Assembly (NCBI GenBank): GCA_964537685.1
Contig: CAZICM010000013.1
Span: 124,001 to 188,000 of the forward strand
DNA: 64,000 bases
Source: CAZICM01 sp964537685
Lineage (GTDB): Bacteria > Myxococcota_A > Polyangia > Polyangiales > Polyangiaceae
Reading direction: 5' to 3'
The notes under the pieces are model-generated. The model was not told where the DNA came from. It worked only from the letters and a program-made list of their open reading frames with translations, and did no database searches. Of the stretch, positions 35,548 through 44,078 are shown in pieces; position 1 is the first letter of the stretch, and the number at the start of each line of letters is the position of its first letter. The position numbers and the translations under genes are program-made.

Positions 35548-37899
35548 ATGCCGCGAAAAGGAAAACGACGACTCAATAAGAACCTTGGTCTTGGGCTGCT
35601 CACGGCTGCAGCGGCGGTGAGCGCCCTTGGCTTTGCAGGCTGCAGCAGCGATGGAGCAGGCGATGTCTGCGTGTCAGACATTGAATACTTCGCTCAACAG
35701 GCCTGGGCTCCCGTATTTTCGCAGAAATGCTATGGCTGCCATAACCCCCAAGGAGAAGCGAAAGACTCAACGCTCGTCTTCAGGGGAAGCAGCGAAGCAG
35801 GCTTCTTGGATGCGAACTATGAAATCGTGAGGAAAGCCGCTGCACTGGAACAGGACGGCTCTTCTCAGCTCTTGGCGATGCCGACGGGTGGCTCCCCTTC
35901 CCGTAAGCACCCCGCCGGAGCGGTTATCACCAAGGATAGCGAAGACTATAAGGCGCTGGAAGGTTTGGTTGAACGCTTTAAGGATCCTTCGGCGTGCGAG
36001 ATGAACGTCGCTGGAACTTATGCGGGCGCCATCCTGCATACACCGACTGAAACCCTGCGGAAGGCTTCGCTCGCCCTGAGCGGACGCCTGCCGACGGCGG
36101 AAGAGGAAGCCGCAGTGGACGCAGGCGGAATGGACGCTCTCGATCCTATCCTCGACAAGCTAATGCACGAGCCGGCGTTCTATGACCGCCTTCGCCAGAT
36201 CTATAACGACGTTCTGTTGACGGATCTCTATCTGGATAACGACGACGCCGTTCAGCTCCTGGGAGAGGATAATGCTTATTACAATCCGTACTGGTACGAC
36301 GGATTTAGTGAGCCGGGCGCAATTCAAAAGTACGGCGCAACCAGCGCGGACGACTTGTACAACAAGCTCCGGAACTGGACCAACCGCGGCGTAGCGCGCG
36401 AGCCTCTCGAGCTTATCGTGCATACCGTGAAGAACGACCTCGACTTCCGGAAGATCATTTCGGCGGACTATATCATGGTAAACCCGTTCTCGGCCAAGGC
36501 TTATGGCGTGAGCGACGCGGTATTTACCAATGATGCAGATCCGACCGAATTCCAGCCCGGCCATGTCACGAATTATCCGCATGCGGGTATTCTGACCTCG
36601 CCGATGTACCTAAACCGCTATCCGACGACCGTAACCAATAGGAACCGCGCCCGTTCGCGCGTGACCTATTTGTTCTTCCTCGGAACCGATATCCTGAAGC
36701 TTGGCCAGCAGCCTGTTGATTCATCGAAGATCGTTGACTTCAACCCGACGATGAATAAGCCGGAATGCACTGTTTGCCACGTGGTTGTCGATCCTGTCGC
36801 GGGCTTGTTCCATAACTTTGATGAGCAAGGCCGCTATATGCCCGACGACAAATGGCTTGAGGATATGCGTCCCCCGGGCTTTGGCAATGACCAATTGCCT
36901 TCGTCCGATTTCCCGCGGGCGCTTCAGTGGGGCGCGCCGAAGCTTGCTTCGGATCCCCGCTTTGCGCTGTCTGCCGTCTATACGGTCTTCACGGGCCTGA
37001 CGGGCCAGAAGCCGCTTATTGCTCCGGATGATACCAGCGCCCCGAACTTCGACCTGATGTTCAAGGCGTATCTGGCTCAGTATGCAACGTTTAACCATAT
37101 CGCCAAGGACTTCGAACACAGCGGCTACAACTTCAAGAAGGTTGTGAAATCCATTGTGACGTCGTATTACTTCCGCGCGAAGAATGCGGCGGCACCGCTG
37201 GATGCAGAGCAGCAAGTGGAAATGGGCGAACTCGGTATGGGCCGCCTGCTTATCCCCGAGCAGCTTGCAAAGAAGATCGAAGCGGTTGTCGGTTATCCGT
37301 GGCGCAACGATCCGCATGAGGAAGATTTGCTCATGCGCGAAAACGTCTATCGCCTGCTCTACGGCGGTATCAACTCCGATGACGTCGTTAAGCGCGTGAC
37401 CGAGCCTAACGGTATCATGGCGAATATCATTGACCGTATGGGCAATGAAATGTCGTGCGTGGCCGTTCCCCGCGATCTGCAGAAACCGCAATCCGAGCGC
37501 CGGCTCTTTAAGTTTGTCGAACCCAGCTTTGAGCCCAAGGACTCAAACGGCTTTGATGTGGCGCCCGCCGTGGAAGCCATTAAGAAGCAGATTCAGTACT
37601 TGCATAAGCATATTCTCGACGAACGCCTCGAGCTGAATGACCCCGAAATCCAGCGCACCTACGACCTCTTTGTACAGACCTGGCAGGAAGGCAAAGATGG
37701 TATGGCGAGCTCGGATGAAATGGTCAAGGCGAAATACGGCGATAACGTTCCCTATCCTTGCGAGGTCCGGAACGATTATTGGACGGGCGCGGCGATTCCC
37801 GAAGAAGAGCAATTGGTCCGCGATGAGAAATATACTGTTCGTGCGTGGATGGCAGTGATGAGCTATCTGCTCACCGATTACCACTTCGTGTACGAATGA
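35548..37899 (+). CDS. Exported di-heme c-type protein, DUF1592/DUF1588-like
   Basis: 783 aa. Lipobox-like signal (...VSALGFAGC, Cys32). A c-type heme motif CYGCH at 61-65 sits in the PVFSQKCYGCHNPQGEAKDS context typical of Planctomycete-type cytochrome domains. Then AILHTPTETLRKASLALSGRLPT and a large helical region. A second heme-type motif CTVCH at 407-411 is followed by VVVDPVAGLFHNFDEQGRYM, the pattern of DUF1588. Family members are exported redox proteins encoded beside DUF1501/DUF1552 Tat proteins, as here. GAGG is 5 nt before the ATG. Lys and Asn codons are mostly AAG and AAC, unlike flanking genes, which suggests high expression. The catalytic role is unknown. Confidence 0.78.
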   Translation: MPRKGKRRLNKNLGLGLLTAAAAVSALGFAGCSSDGAGDVCVSDIEYFAQQAWAPVFSQKCYGCHNPQGEAKDSTLVFRGSSEAGFLDANYEIVRKAAALEQDGSSQLLAMPTGGSPSRKHPAGAVITKDSEDYKALEGLVERFKDPSACEMNVAGTYAGAILHTPTETLRKASLALSGRLPTAEEEAAVDAGGMDALDPILDKLMHEPAFYDRLRQIYNDVLLTDLYLDNDDAVQLLGEDNAYYNPYWYDGFSEPGAIQKYGATSADDLYNKLRNWTNRGVAREPLELIVHTVKNDLDFRKIISADYIMVNPFSAKAYGVSDAVFTNDADPTEFQPGHVTNYPHAGILTSPMYLNRYPTTVTNRNRARSRVTYLFFLGTDILKLGQQPVDSSKIVDFNPTMNKPECTVCHVVVDPVAGLFHNFDEQGRYMPDDKWLEDMRPPGFGNDQLPSSDFPRALQWGAPKLASDPRFALSAVYTVFTGLTGQKPLIAPDDTSAPNFDLMFKAYLAQYATFNHIAKDFEHSGYNFKKVVKSIVTSYYFRAKNAAAPLDAEQQVEMGELGMGRLLIPEQLAKKIEAVVGYPWRNDPHEEDLLMRENVYRLLYGGINSDDVVKRVTEPNGIMANIIDRMGNEMSCVAVPRDLQKPQSERRLFKFVEPSFEPKDSNGFDVAPAVEAIKKQIQYLHKHILDERLELNDPEIQRTYDLFVQTWQEGKDGMASSDEMVKAKYGDNVPYPCEVRNDYWTGAAIPEEEQLVRDEKYTVRAWMAVMSYLLTDYHFVYE

Positions 37900-37911
37900 G
37901 GAGGAATGCCC

Positions 37912-39204
37912 ATGGATCGACGTGATTTTATCAAGCTCGCATCAATGGCAGGTCTGGGCGTCGTTGTCGGCGGCCTTCCGAACGCGGACGAGGCGAAAGC
38001 GGCGGACGAAGCCTATACGGGGCCTCTGTGGCTCACGATTCACGCAGGCGGCGGTTGGGATCCGACCAGCATGTGCGACCCGAAAGGCGCGCAGAGCATG
38101 ACGGATAGCGACCCGATGAACCATTACTTGGCGTCGGATAGAATGCAGATCGGCCCCTTCTTGGTAGCTCCCTACTACCTCGATCCGGCTGATACGCGGT
38201 ATCAGGACTTCTTCACCAAGTATCAAAACGACCTGTTGGTCATTAACGGTATCGATACGCAGACGAATAGCCACGACGTCGGCACCCGGATCACTTGGTC
38301 CGGCTCGCTGATGGAGAACCGCGCTTCGTTTGCGGCGCTTGTTGCCGCTCACCACGGCCCCAAGCTCCCGATGTCGTATATCTCCAACGGCGGTTATGAC
38401 ACGACCGGCGGCGTGATTCCGGTTACCCGCGTCGGCGATCAGTCGGTGATTCAGGCCGTTGCATATCCGGACATCATTAGTCCGCTATACGACCAGAATC
38501 AAACGCCTTTCCACCCTGCGGATACCGTAAAGCGCATTCAGGATGCCCGCTACGCGCGTATGCAAGGCTTTATGGCCAAGCAGCACTTGCCGCGTATCCA
38601 GCATTCCATGAGCACGCTGTTCACGTCCCGCTTGGGCTCGAACGAGCTAAAGAAGCTGAGCGAGTTCCTGCCGGAGCCCAATCAAATGGGCCAAGGGCTG
38701 GAGCGCCAGATCAACTTCGCTATCGCTGCATACCGCGCGGGCATCTGCATCGCGGCCAACCTTTCCACGGGCGGCTTCGATACGCACGGCAACAACGATC
38801 AGCAGCAGTTCCCGCGCCAAGCGACGATTATCGAGGGTATGGACTTCGCAATGACCAAAGCTCAAGAAACCGGTATCGGCAAAGAGAAAGTCATTGTGAT
38901 GGTCGGCTCCGATTTCGGCCGCACGCCTGGCTACAATATGCAGGACGGCAAAGATCACTGGAACATCACCAGCATGATGTTGATGGGTGGAACCATTAAG
39001 GGCGGGCGCGTCATTGGACAGACCACTGACCGTCATGGTCCGATGAAGCTGGATCCCGTGACCTTGCAGCCGAATGAGAATGGCATCGGCCTCAAGCCCG
39101 GCCATATCCATCGCGCCCTGCGCAAGCTCGCTGGTATTGAAAACAGCGAAGTGCTGAAAGGCGCCGGCCTGAAAGAAGAAGAGGAACTGAACTTGTTCGG
39201 CTGA
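37912..39204 (+). CDS. Tat-exported DUF1501 family protein
   Basis: 430 aa starting at ATG 37912 (MDRRDFIKLASMAGLG): AGGAGG at 37899-37904 is 7 nt upstream, whereas the ATG at 37906 lies only 1 nt from it. The twin-arginine motif DRRDFIK plus a hydrophobic stretch is a Tat signal, implying folding or cofactor insertion in the cytoplasm. The body has the sulfatase-like DUF1501 pattern: PLWLTIHAGGGWDPTSMCDP, CIAANLSTGGFDTHGNN, VIVMVGSDFGRTPGYN and KDHWNITSMMLMGG. It is coupled to the di-heme gene (the SD overlaps its stop) and is followed by a strong terminator, so the two genes form a closed operon. Confidence 0.9.
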   Translation: MDRRDFIKLASMAGLGVVVGGLPNADEAKAADEAYTGPLWLTIHAGGGWDPTSMCDPKGAQSMTDSDPMNHYLASDRMQIGPFLVAPYYLDPADTRYQDFFTKYQNDLLVINGIDTQTNSHDVGTRITWSGSLMENRASFAALVAAHHGPKLPMSYISNGGYDTTGGVIPVTRVGDQSVIQAVAYPDIISPLYDQNQTPFHPADTVKRIQDARYARMQGFMAKQHLPRIQHSMSTLFTSRLGSNELKKLSEFLPEPNQMGQGLERQINFAIAAYRAGICIAANLSTGGFDTHGNNDQQQFPRQATIIEGMDFAMTKAQETGIGKEKVIVMVGSDFGRTPGYNMQDGKDHWNITSMMLMGGTIKGGRVIGQTTDRHGPMKLDPVTLQPNENGIGLKPGHIHRALRKLAGIENSEVLKGAGLKEEEELNLFG

Positions 39205-39233
39205 TCTTCTTCGTATTCGGGCAAACCCCAAAT

Positions 39234-39274
39234 GCCCCGCCGTAAGGCTCAAAGCCCCGGCGGGGCGTTTTTTT
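39234..39274 (+). terminator. Rho-independent terminator after the DUF1501 gene
   Basis: A perfect 9-bp GC stem, GCCCCGCCG (39234-39242) pairing with CGGCGGGGC (39258-39266), with a 15-nt loop that can form a small inner hairpin (GGCT/AGCC). It is followed by G and seven Ts (39268-39274). It starts 29 nt after the DUF1501 stop. This is the clearest intrinsic terminator in the window. Confidence 0.9.
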
Positions 39275-39333
39275 GTGCATTCAGCCGTTTTAAAACCACA
39301 AAAAAATTTTTTTTTGAAGCTCGCTATCCCATA

Positions 39334-39966
39334 ATGCGGACGATGAGCAGCTCCAAAACGACTCCCTTGCTGGACGAGCATCGTGTCGAAGCCGATCCCG
39401 TTCGTCAATTCGAGCACTGGTACCTCGAGGTGCAGGCCACTTCCAACCCCGATCCAAGCGCAATGACCCTCGCCACAGCCACGCCCCAAGGCGCTCCATC
39501 GGCCCGCATTGTCTTGCTGAAAAGCTTTGGCGAACAAGGCTTTGTATTTTTTACGAATTACCACAGCCGAAAAGGCCATGAACTCATGCACAATCCGCGG
39601 GCGGCGCTGTTATTCCATTGGCCCGAATTGGCGCGGCAAGTCCGCCTGGAAGGCATCACGCACCGCATACCAGCCGAAGAGTCCGACGCCTACTTTCAAA
39701 CCCGCCCCCGGGGTAGCCAGATAGGCGCGCTGGCTTCCGAGCAAAGCCAGCCCATCGACGGCCGGGCGGTCTTGGAAGCGCGGGTCGGCGAGCTATCGCA
39801 GAAACTGCGCGGCCAAGATATACCGCGCCCCGCCCATTGGGGAGGTTATCGCCTTGTACCCGAATCCGTAGAATTTTGGCAAGGCCGCCAAGACCGGCTT
39901 CACGACCGCATCCGGTATACGCATGTATCGGGCGCACACTGGCGTATTGAACGCCTATCTCCTTAA
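39334..39966 (+). CDS. pdxH: Pyridoxamine 5'-phosphate oxidase
   Basis: 211 aa if started at ATG 39334 (MRTMSSSKTT); ATG 39343 is equally possible, and a longer frame would run back through the terminator. Family motifs are present: DPVRQFEHWYLEV, AMTLATATPQGAPSARIVLLKSF (FMN/PLP contact), FVFFTNYHSRKGHEL, ALLFHWPELARQVRLEG, SQIGALASEQSQPI, and the C-terminal PEFWQGR-like VESVEFWQGRQDRLHDRIRY with catalytic Arg. It oxidises PNP/PMP to PLP with FMN. It stands as a single gene after the terminator. Confidence 0.95.
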   Translation: MRTMSSSKTTPLLDEHRVEADPVRQFEHWYLEVQATSNPDPSAMTLATATPQGAPSARIVLLKSFGEQGFVFFTNYHSRKGHELMHNPRAALLFHWPELARQVRLEGITHRIPAEESDAYFQTRPRGSQIGALASEQSQPIDGRAVLEARVGELSQKLRGQDIPRPAHWGGYRLVPESVEFWQGRQDRLHDRIRYTHVSGAHWRIERLSP

Positions 39967-39983
39967 CAAACCGATAAAACACC

Positions 39984-41108
39984 ATGAACCACCGGCTATG
40001 CTCTTCCATAATTCTGCTATTGATAGCATTCCAAAGCGCCTCATCCACGGGCTGCGGAGCCCGGACCAGCCTAAGCGTTCCCGATCCCGCACCCCGGCTG
40101 CCTGAGTGCGGAAACGGCATTCTCGAAGCAAATGAAGAATGCGATGACGGCAACACCGTTCTCACCGATGCCTGCGTATCTCAATGCAAACTCTCGGTAT
40201 GCGGGGACGGCATTATCCGCGAAGGCTTCGAGCCCTGCGACGATGGCAACCAGGATAACGCCGATGGCTGCCGGAACAACTGCGCCCTGCCGACCTGCGG
40301 CGACGGCATTGCTGATATCGGCGAAGAATGCGACGACGGCAATGGCAATAACAGCGATGACTGTCCGTCGCTATGCCTTCGCGCCAAATGCGGCGATGGA
40401 TTTGTTCATTCTGGATTTGAAGAATGCGATAGCGGCCCGGGAAACCTCTCGCTACCGGCATATCTCCTCAGCCAAAGCGGCTCAAGCTGGCCTGTCCAGC
40501 CCGTCGAGCGGGCCATAGATATCCAAACCTTCTATGCGTACAAGTCGGCGAGCTCCCATACCGGCCTTGAAATCGTCGATGAAAGCCGCTTCTATTTATA
40601 CCGCGACACCGCAAACGGCGGGCTTCACCTGGTTATCCACCACGGCGTCGATATCGAGGCCACGGGCCTTGAACAGCCTGATTCGAAAGTCCGGATGCGC
40701 ATTGAACACCTGCCCGATCAAACCTATATCTCGGTCTCCGACGACTTCAGCGCGGAATTTCAAAAAGACTCCAGCACAACGGCCCGGGGCGATTGGAGTT
40801 TCCATAGAAATACCGATGGCGGCGCGATATCCAATTTACCGGCCCCCGGCTCATGGTCGATTGATATCACACCCGAATTTATCGAAGGAATCAGCGCTTG
40901 GGTTTACATCCCACAGGACGAGTTCGCCATCATCACACCCAAAATGGATAAGACGGCCACGCTGACTTCCTATCAGAACGCGGCGGCGTGCAGGCTGGAT
41001 TGCACCGTTCCCCGCTGTGGCGACGGAATCCTCGATGCCGGCGAAGTCTGCGACGATGGCAATGGCAGCGGAGGAGATGGCTGCGCCGCCGATTGCTTAT
41101 CCAATTAA
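39984..41108 (+). CDS. Lipoprotein with DUF4215 Cys-rich repeats
   Basis: 374 aa. A lipobox SSTGC follows the signal. Four DUF4215 (Myxococcus Cys-rich) repeats lie near the N-terminus, of the form CGDGI...GEECDDGN....DGC...C (starting CGNGILEANEECDDGN). A fifth lies at the C-terminus (CGDGILDAGEVCDDGNGSGGDGC). Between them, at about residues 155-335, is a non-repeat domain without cysteines (YFLYRDTANGG-like beta segments, FSAEFQKDSSTTARGDWSFHRN) that may be a sugar-binding-like sandwich. Surface exposure is likely. It overlaps the convergent histidine kinase gene by 4 nt. Confidence 0.85.
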   Translation: MNHRLCSSIILLLIAFQSASSTGCGARTSLSVPDPAPRLPECGNGILEANEECDDGNTVLTDACVSQCKLSVCGDGIIREGFEPCDDGNQDNADGCRNNCALPTCGDGIADIGEECDDGNGNNSDDCPSLCLRAKCGDGFVHSGFEECDSGPGNLSLPAYLLSQSGSSWPVQPVERAIDIQTFYAYKSASSHTGLEIVDESRFYLYRDTANGGLHLVIHHGVDIEATGLEQPDSKVRMRIEHLPDQTYISVSDDFSAEFQKDSSTTARGDWSFHRNTDGGAISNLPAPGSWSIDITPEFIEGISAWVYIPQDEFAIITPKMDKTATLTSYQNAAACRLDCTVPRCGDGILDAGEVCDDGNGSGGDGCAADCLSN

Positions 41109-42628
41109 TTGTTTGAATCCGCGCTCACCGGCCCCGCGGGAATGCGGAGCGTAAATACCGAACCCTTTTGGGGTACGCTCTCGACCTGTATGTCTCCCCC
41201 CAGCATTTGCGCATAGCGGCGGCTGATCACCAGCCCAAGCCCCGTTCCCCCATACTTGCGCGTCCGCGATGAATCCCCTTGAACAAAAGGCTGAAACAAG
41301 CGGTTCTTCTGTTCCTCGCTGATACCAATTCCGGTATCCTCGACCCGCACCACAAGGGTTTCTCCCCGATCCACAAGCTCCCGGGCCGCGAATAGCCTCA
41401 CCCTGCCATTGTTCGTAAATTTCGCGGCATTGCTCAATAGATTCATTAGAATTTGCCGGATCTTGATAGGATCTGTCCTAACAGAACCGATATTGCCGCC
41501 CACTTCCACTTCAAATGCATTTTTGTTTCTTTTGACAAGCGGCTGCACGGTCATAGCAATTTCATCGAGCAAATGCTTAACAGATACCACGTCCAGATCG
41601 ACAGACATCTTCCCGGCTTCAATCTTCGATAGATCCAAAATATCGCCGATGAGCTCGAGTAAATGCTCTCCGGCCGTGCGAATCTTCCGCACATCATTCA
41701 CCGCCGGAACGCCCTGCTCATCCAAATCCTCGATTACCAGCTCGCTATAGCCAATAATAGCATTCAAAGGCGTCCTGAGTTCATGGCTCATATTGGCTAA
41801 AAATTCGCTCTTTGCCTTGCTCGCCGCCTCCGCGTCATCGCACGCCCGCATCAGCTCCGCCGTCCGGACCATCACCGTCGCTTCCAGACGCTCATTTAGA
41901 TCGGAAAGCCTCTTGTTAATCGCCGCAAGCTGATCGTTTTTCCGGTGAAGCTTTTGATGATAACGGTCTACCTGATAGCTTCCCAGCGTGGCCAATATAC
42001 CCATGACCAGCAAATAGAGACCCATATTCAGAGCAGGCGCAAAAGATCCCTTCGGAAATAGCCCCGACAGCGGACTAAAATCAGCCGTGTATAACATGGT
42101 CAAATCGGCCATACAAACAACAGTTACGATTCCAACAGACCACCACGTAAGCACAAAACCGCTCATCAGAATCGCAATGGATAATGTAATCGGCATCAAT
42201 ACCTTGAGCATGGGCTCAAATAAATCCACGAGCGGAAAAACCGTGCTCATCACAATGACAATCGATACCAAAAGCGTACCCGCCGTGCGCACATGCCCGA
42301 GCCGGTTGATGAAAAATAATACCAAAAACAAGGCCAGGCATATCGCATCAATAGCCAGCCCCATAAACTTGGGAGCCACAATCCCATAGAAAATAATCGT
42401 AGCCAGCGTGATCACGCACAAGCACGCGAGAATCCCTGCAATAAGCCGGCCCCGGCGCCTCCATTCCGCATCCAGCGTCCGGCATAGCAACAGGCGCTCC
42501 ATGCGAATAGAAAAGATTCCCGTCGAATCATCGGCCGCATTTGCAGCCATCATCGCTTCTGCGGAAAGATCCACACCTGAATCGCGGATACCCAGCGGAC
42601 TATTCACGGAAAACTCCGCCCCGCTCAT
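41105..42628 (-). CDS. Membrane sensor histidine kinase, paralogue 2 of a tandem pair
   Basis: 507 aa. There are about six transmembrane helices at ~62-220, no large periplasmic domain, then a coiled coil (NDQLAAINKRLSDLNERLEA). HisKA has the H-box FLANMSHELRTPLNAIIGYSEL with His282. HATPase_c has an N-box NLLSNAAKFTNNG, G1 VEDTGIGISEE and G2 GGTGLGLVISRR. There is no receiver domain. It overlaps the upstream histidine kinase by 29 nt, or not at all if translation starts at Met26/27. Ligand and partner response regulator are unknown; no response regulator gene is in the window. Confidence 0.9.
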   Translation of the reverse strand: MSGAEFSVNSPLGIRDSGVDLSAEAMMAANAADDSTGIFSIRMERLLLCRTLDAEWRRRGRLIAGILACLCVITLATIIFYGIVAPKFMGLAIDAICLALFLVLFFINRLGHVRTAGTLLVSIVIVMSTVFPLVDLFEPMLKVLMPITLSIAILMSGFVLTWWSVGIVTVVCMADLTMLYTADFSPLSGLFPKGSFAPALNMGLYLLVMGILATLGSYQVDRYHQKLHRKNDQLAAINKRLSDLNERLEATVMVRTAELMRACDDAEAASKAKSEFLANMSHELRTPLNAIIGYSELVIEDLDEQGVPAVNDVRKIRTAGEHLLELIGDILDLSKIEAGKMSVDLDVVSVKHLLDEIAMTVQPLVKRNKNAFEVEVGGNIGSVRTDPIKIRQILMNLLSNAAKFTNNGRVRLFAARELVDRGETLVVRVEDTGIGISEEQKNRLFQPFVQGDSSRTRKYGGTGLGLVISRRYAQMLGGDIQVESVPQKGSVFTLRIPAGPVSADSNN

Positions 42629-44051
42629 CCAAAGGCAAAACCAGCGTAAAACGCGATCCTCTTCCCAATTTACTCTCTACAGTCACATCGCCCCCCAATA
42701 GGTGCGCAAAGCGCCGGCTGATCGCAAGCCCTAGACCCGTACCGCCATACTGCCGCGTTCTTGATGTATCAATCTGCTTAAAAGGCTGAAATAGCATTGA
42801 TATCTTTTCTGGATCAATACCAATTCCCGTGTCTTCAACCGCAAGTGCCAGCCATTCGCCTTGCGCGTTCTTCTGGATGCCTGTGCGAAGGGTAATCTCT
42901 CCATTGCTCGTGAATTTCGCCGCATTGCTTAACAGATTCAGCATCACCTGCTTGACTTTTATTCTATCACAGCGAAACTCCCGGAGATTTTCGCCCCGCT
43001 CCAGTTTAAATTGATTGTTGTTCTTCTTCGCCAAACCCGAAACAGATGCACTCAGCTCATCCAGCAGTTCATTCAATTGAATTTCACAAACATTCAATGA
43101 GACTTTGCCCGCTTCAACTTTGGACAGATCGAGAATATCCCCAATAATACCCAGCAAATGCTTGCCTGCCGATTGAATTTTCTCGAGATCATCATAAATG
43201 ACTGGGTCCGTCGCCGGTCCGGCGCTCTCCGCGATCAGCTCGCTATAGCCGATAATCGCATTGAGGGGCGTGCGGAGCTCGTGGCTCATATTGGCCAAAA
43301 ACTCGGTCTTGGCGCGGTTCGCCGCCTCTGCCTCATCCCGGGCCTGCACAAGCTCCACCGTCCGTTCCGCAATGGTTTCCTCTAGATGCTGGTTGACATT
43401 TGCAAGCTCAAGCCGCTGCCTTGCAATTTCATCGTTATTCTTTTGCAGCTCTCCGTTTCGCATCCTGAGCTCGCGGCTATAATGCTCGACTTGGCGGCCC
43501 ACCACGAAAATTAGCGAAATCATAAGAACAAAATAGGACACCGCCCCGAATGTCACACCAAACATCCCATTCTCGGCAAGCACAGATATATTCATAACAT
43601 CCGTGCTATAAAGAATTACGATGTTAATGGCGCAGAGGATACCCACATTGATGGCCGCGCGCCATGTCCACAGGGCTGCGCACAGGGCAACGCCAATGGT
43701 GAGATACAGAGGAAGCGTCGCCTTTGACGCTCTATCCAACACCGAAGCCAAACAATAAAAATTAACGGCCGCGATGAGCATACCAATCATAACAATGGCA
43801 GCTACTCTGAGATGGCCGCGCCGCACGATCCAATACACAAAAACAAAAGCCAGCAATGAACCCAAATCGCTGGCCACGGAAAATAGGGCGGGCTTCAAGA
43901 TGGCAAACAGCACCAAATTGAGAGCCATCATCCCGATAAGCGTCAACAGCCATGCATTAAAAGCCCGCCCCTTCACAGCATCAGCCGGAGCAGGCGCAGC
44001 GCAGTAAACGAGGCGATCCCAGATGTGCACGGCGTATGAATGTCCGGCCAA
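42600..44051 (-). CDS. Membrane sensor histidine kinase, paralogue 1 of a tandem pair
   Basis: About 483 aa from TTG 44051; GTG 44030 is an alternative and neither has a convincing ribosome site. About six transmembrane helices (35-185), a coiled coil, H-box FLANMSHELRTPLNAIIGYSEL with His257, N-box NLLSNAAKFTSNG, G1 VEDTGIGIDPE, G2 GGTGLGLAISRRF. It is similar in layout to the next gene, implying tandem duplication, with divergence mainly in the membrane sensor part. It begins 27 nt downstream of the membrane-anchored sigma factor gene on the same strand, so the sigma factor and both kinases may be co-transcribed. Confidence 0.9.
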   Translation of the reverse strand: MAGHSYAVHIWDRLVYCAAPAPADAVKGRAFNAWLLTLIGMMALNLVLFAILKPALFSVASDLGSLLAFVFVYWIVRRGHLRVAAIVMIGMLIAAVNFYCLASVLDRASKATLPLYLTIGVALCAALWTWRAAINVGILCAINIVILYSTDVMNISVLAENGMFGVTFGAVSYFVLMISLIFVVGRQVEHYSRELRMRNGELQKNNDEIARQRLELANVNQHLEETIAERTVELVQARDEAEAANRAKTEFLANMSHELRTPLNAIIGYSELIAESAGPATDPVIYDDLEKIQSAGKHLLGIIGDILDLSKVEAGKVSLNVCEIQLNELLDELSASVSGLAKKNNNQFKLERGENLREFRCDRIKVKQVMLNLLSNAAKFTSNGEITLRTGIQKNAQGEWLALAVEDTGIGIDPEKISMLFQPFKQIDTSRTRQYGGTGLGLAISRRFAHLLGGDVTVESKLGRGSRFTLVLPLDERGGVFRE

Positions 44052-44078
44052 TCCCGATCGCGGTCAAGGGTGCGATGG

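Noticed and set aside
39232..39333. Upstream reading of pdxH through the terminator
   Set aside because: It would translate the hairpin and T-tract; the family N-terminus starts near 39334-39343.
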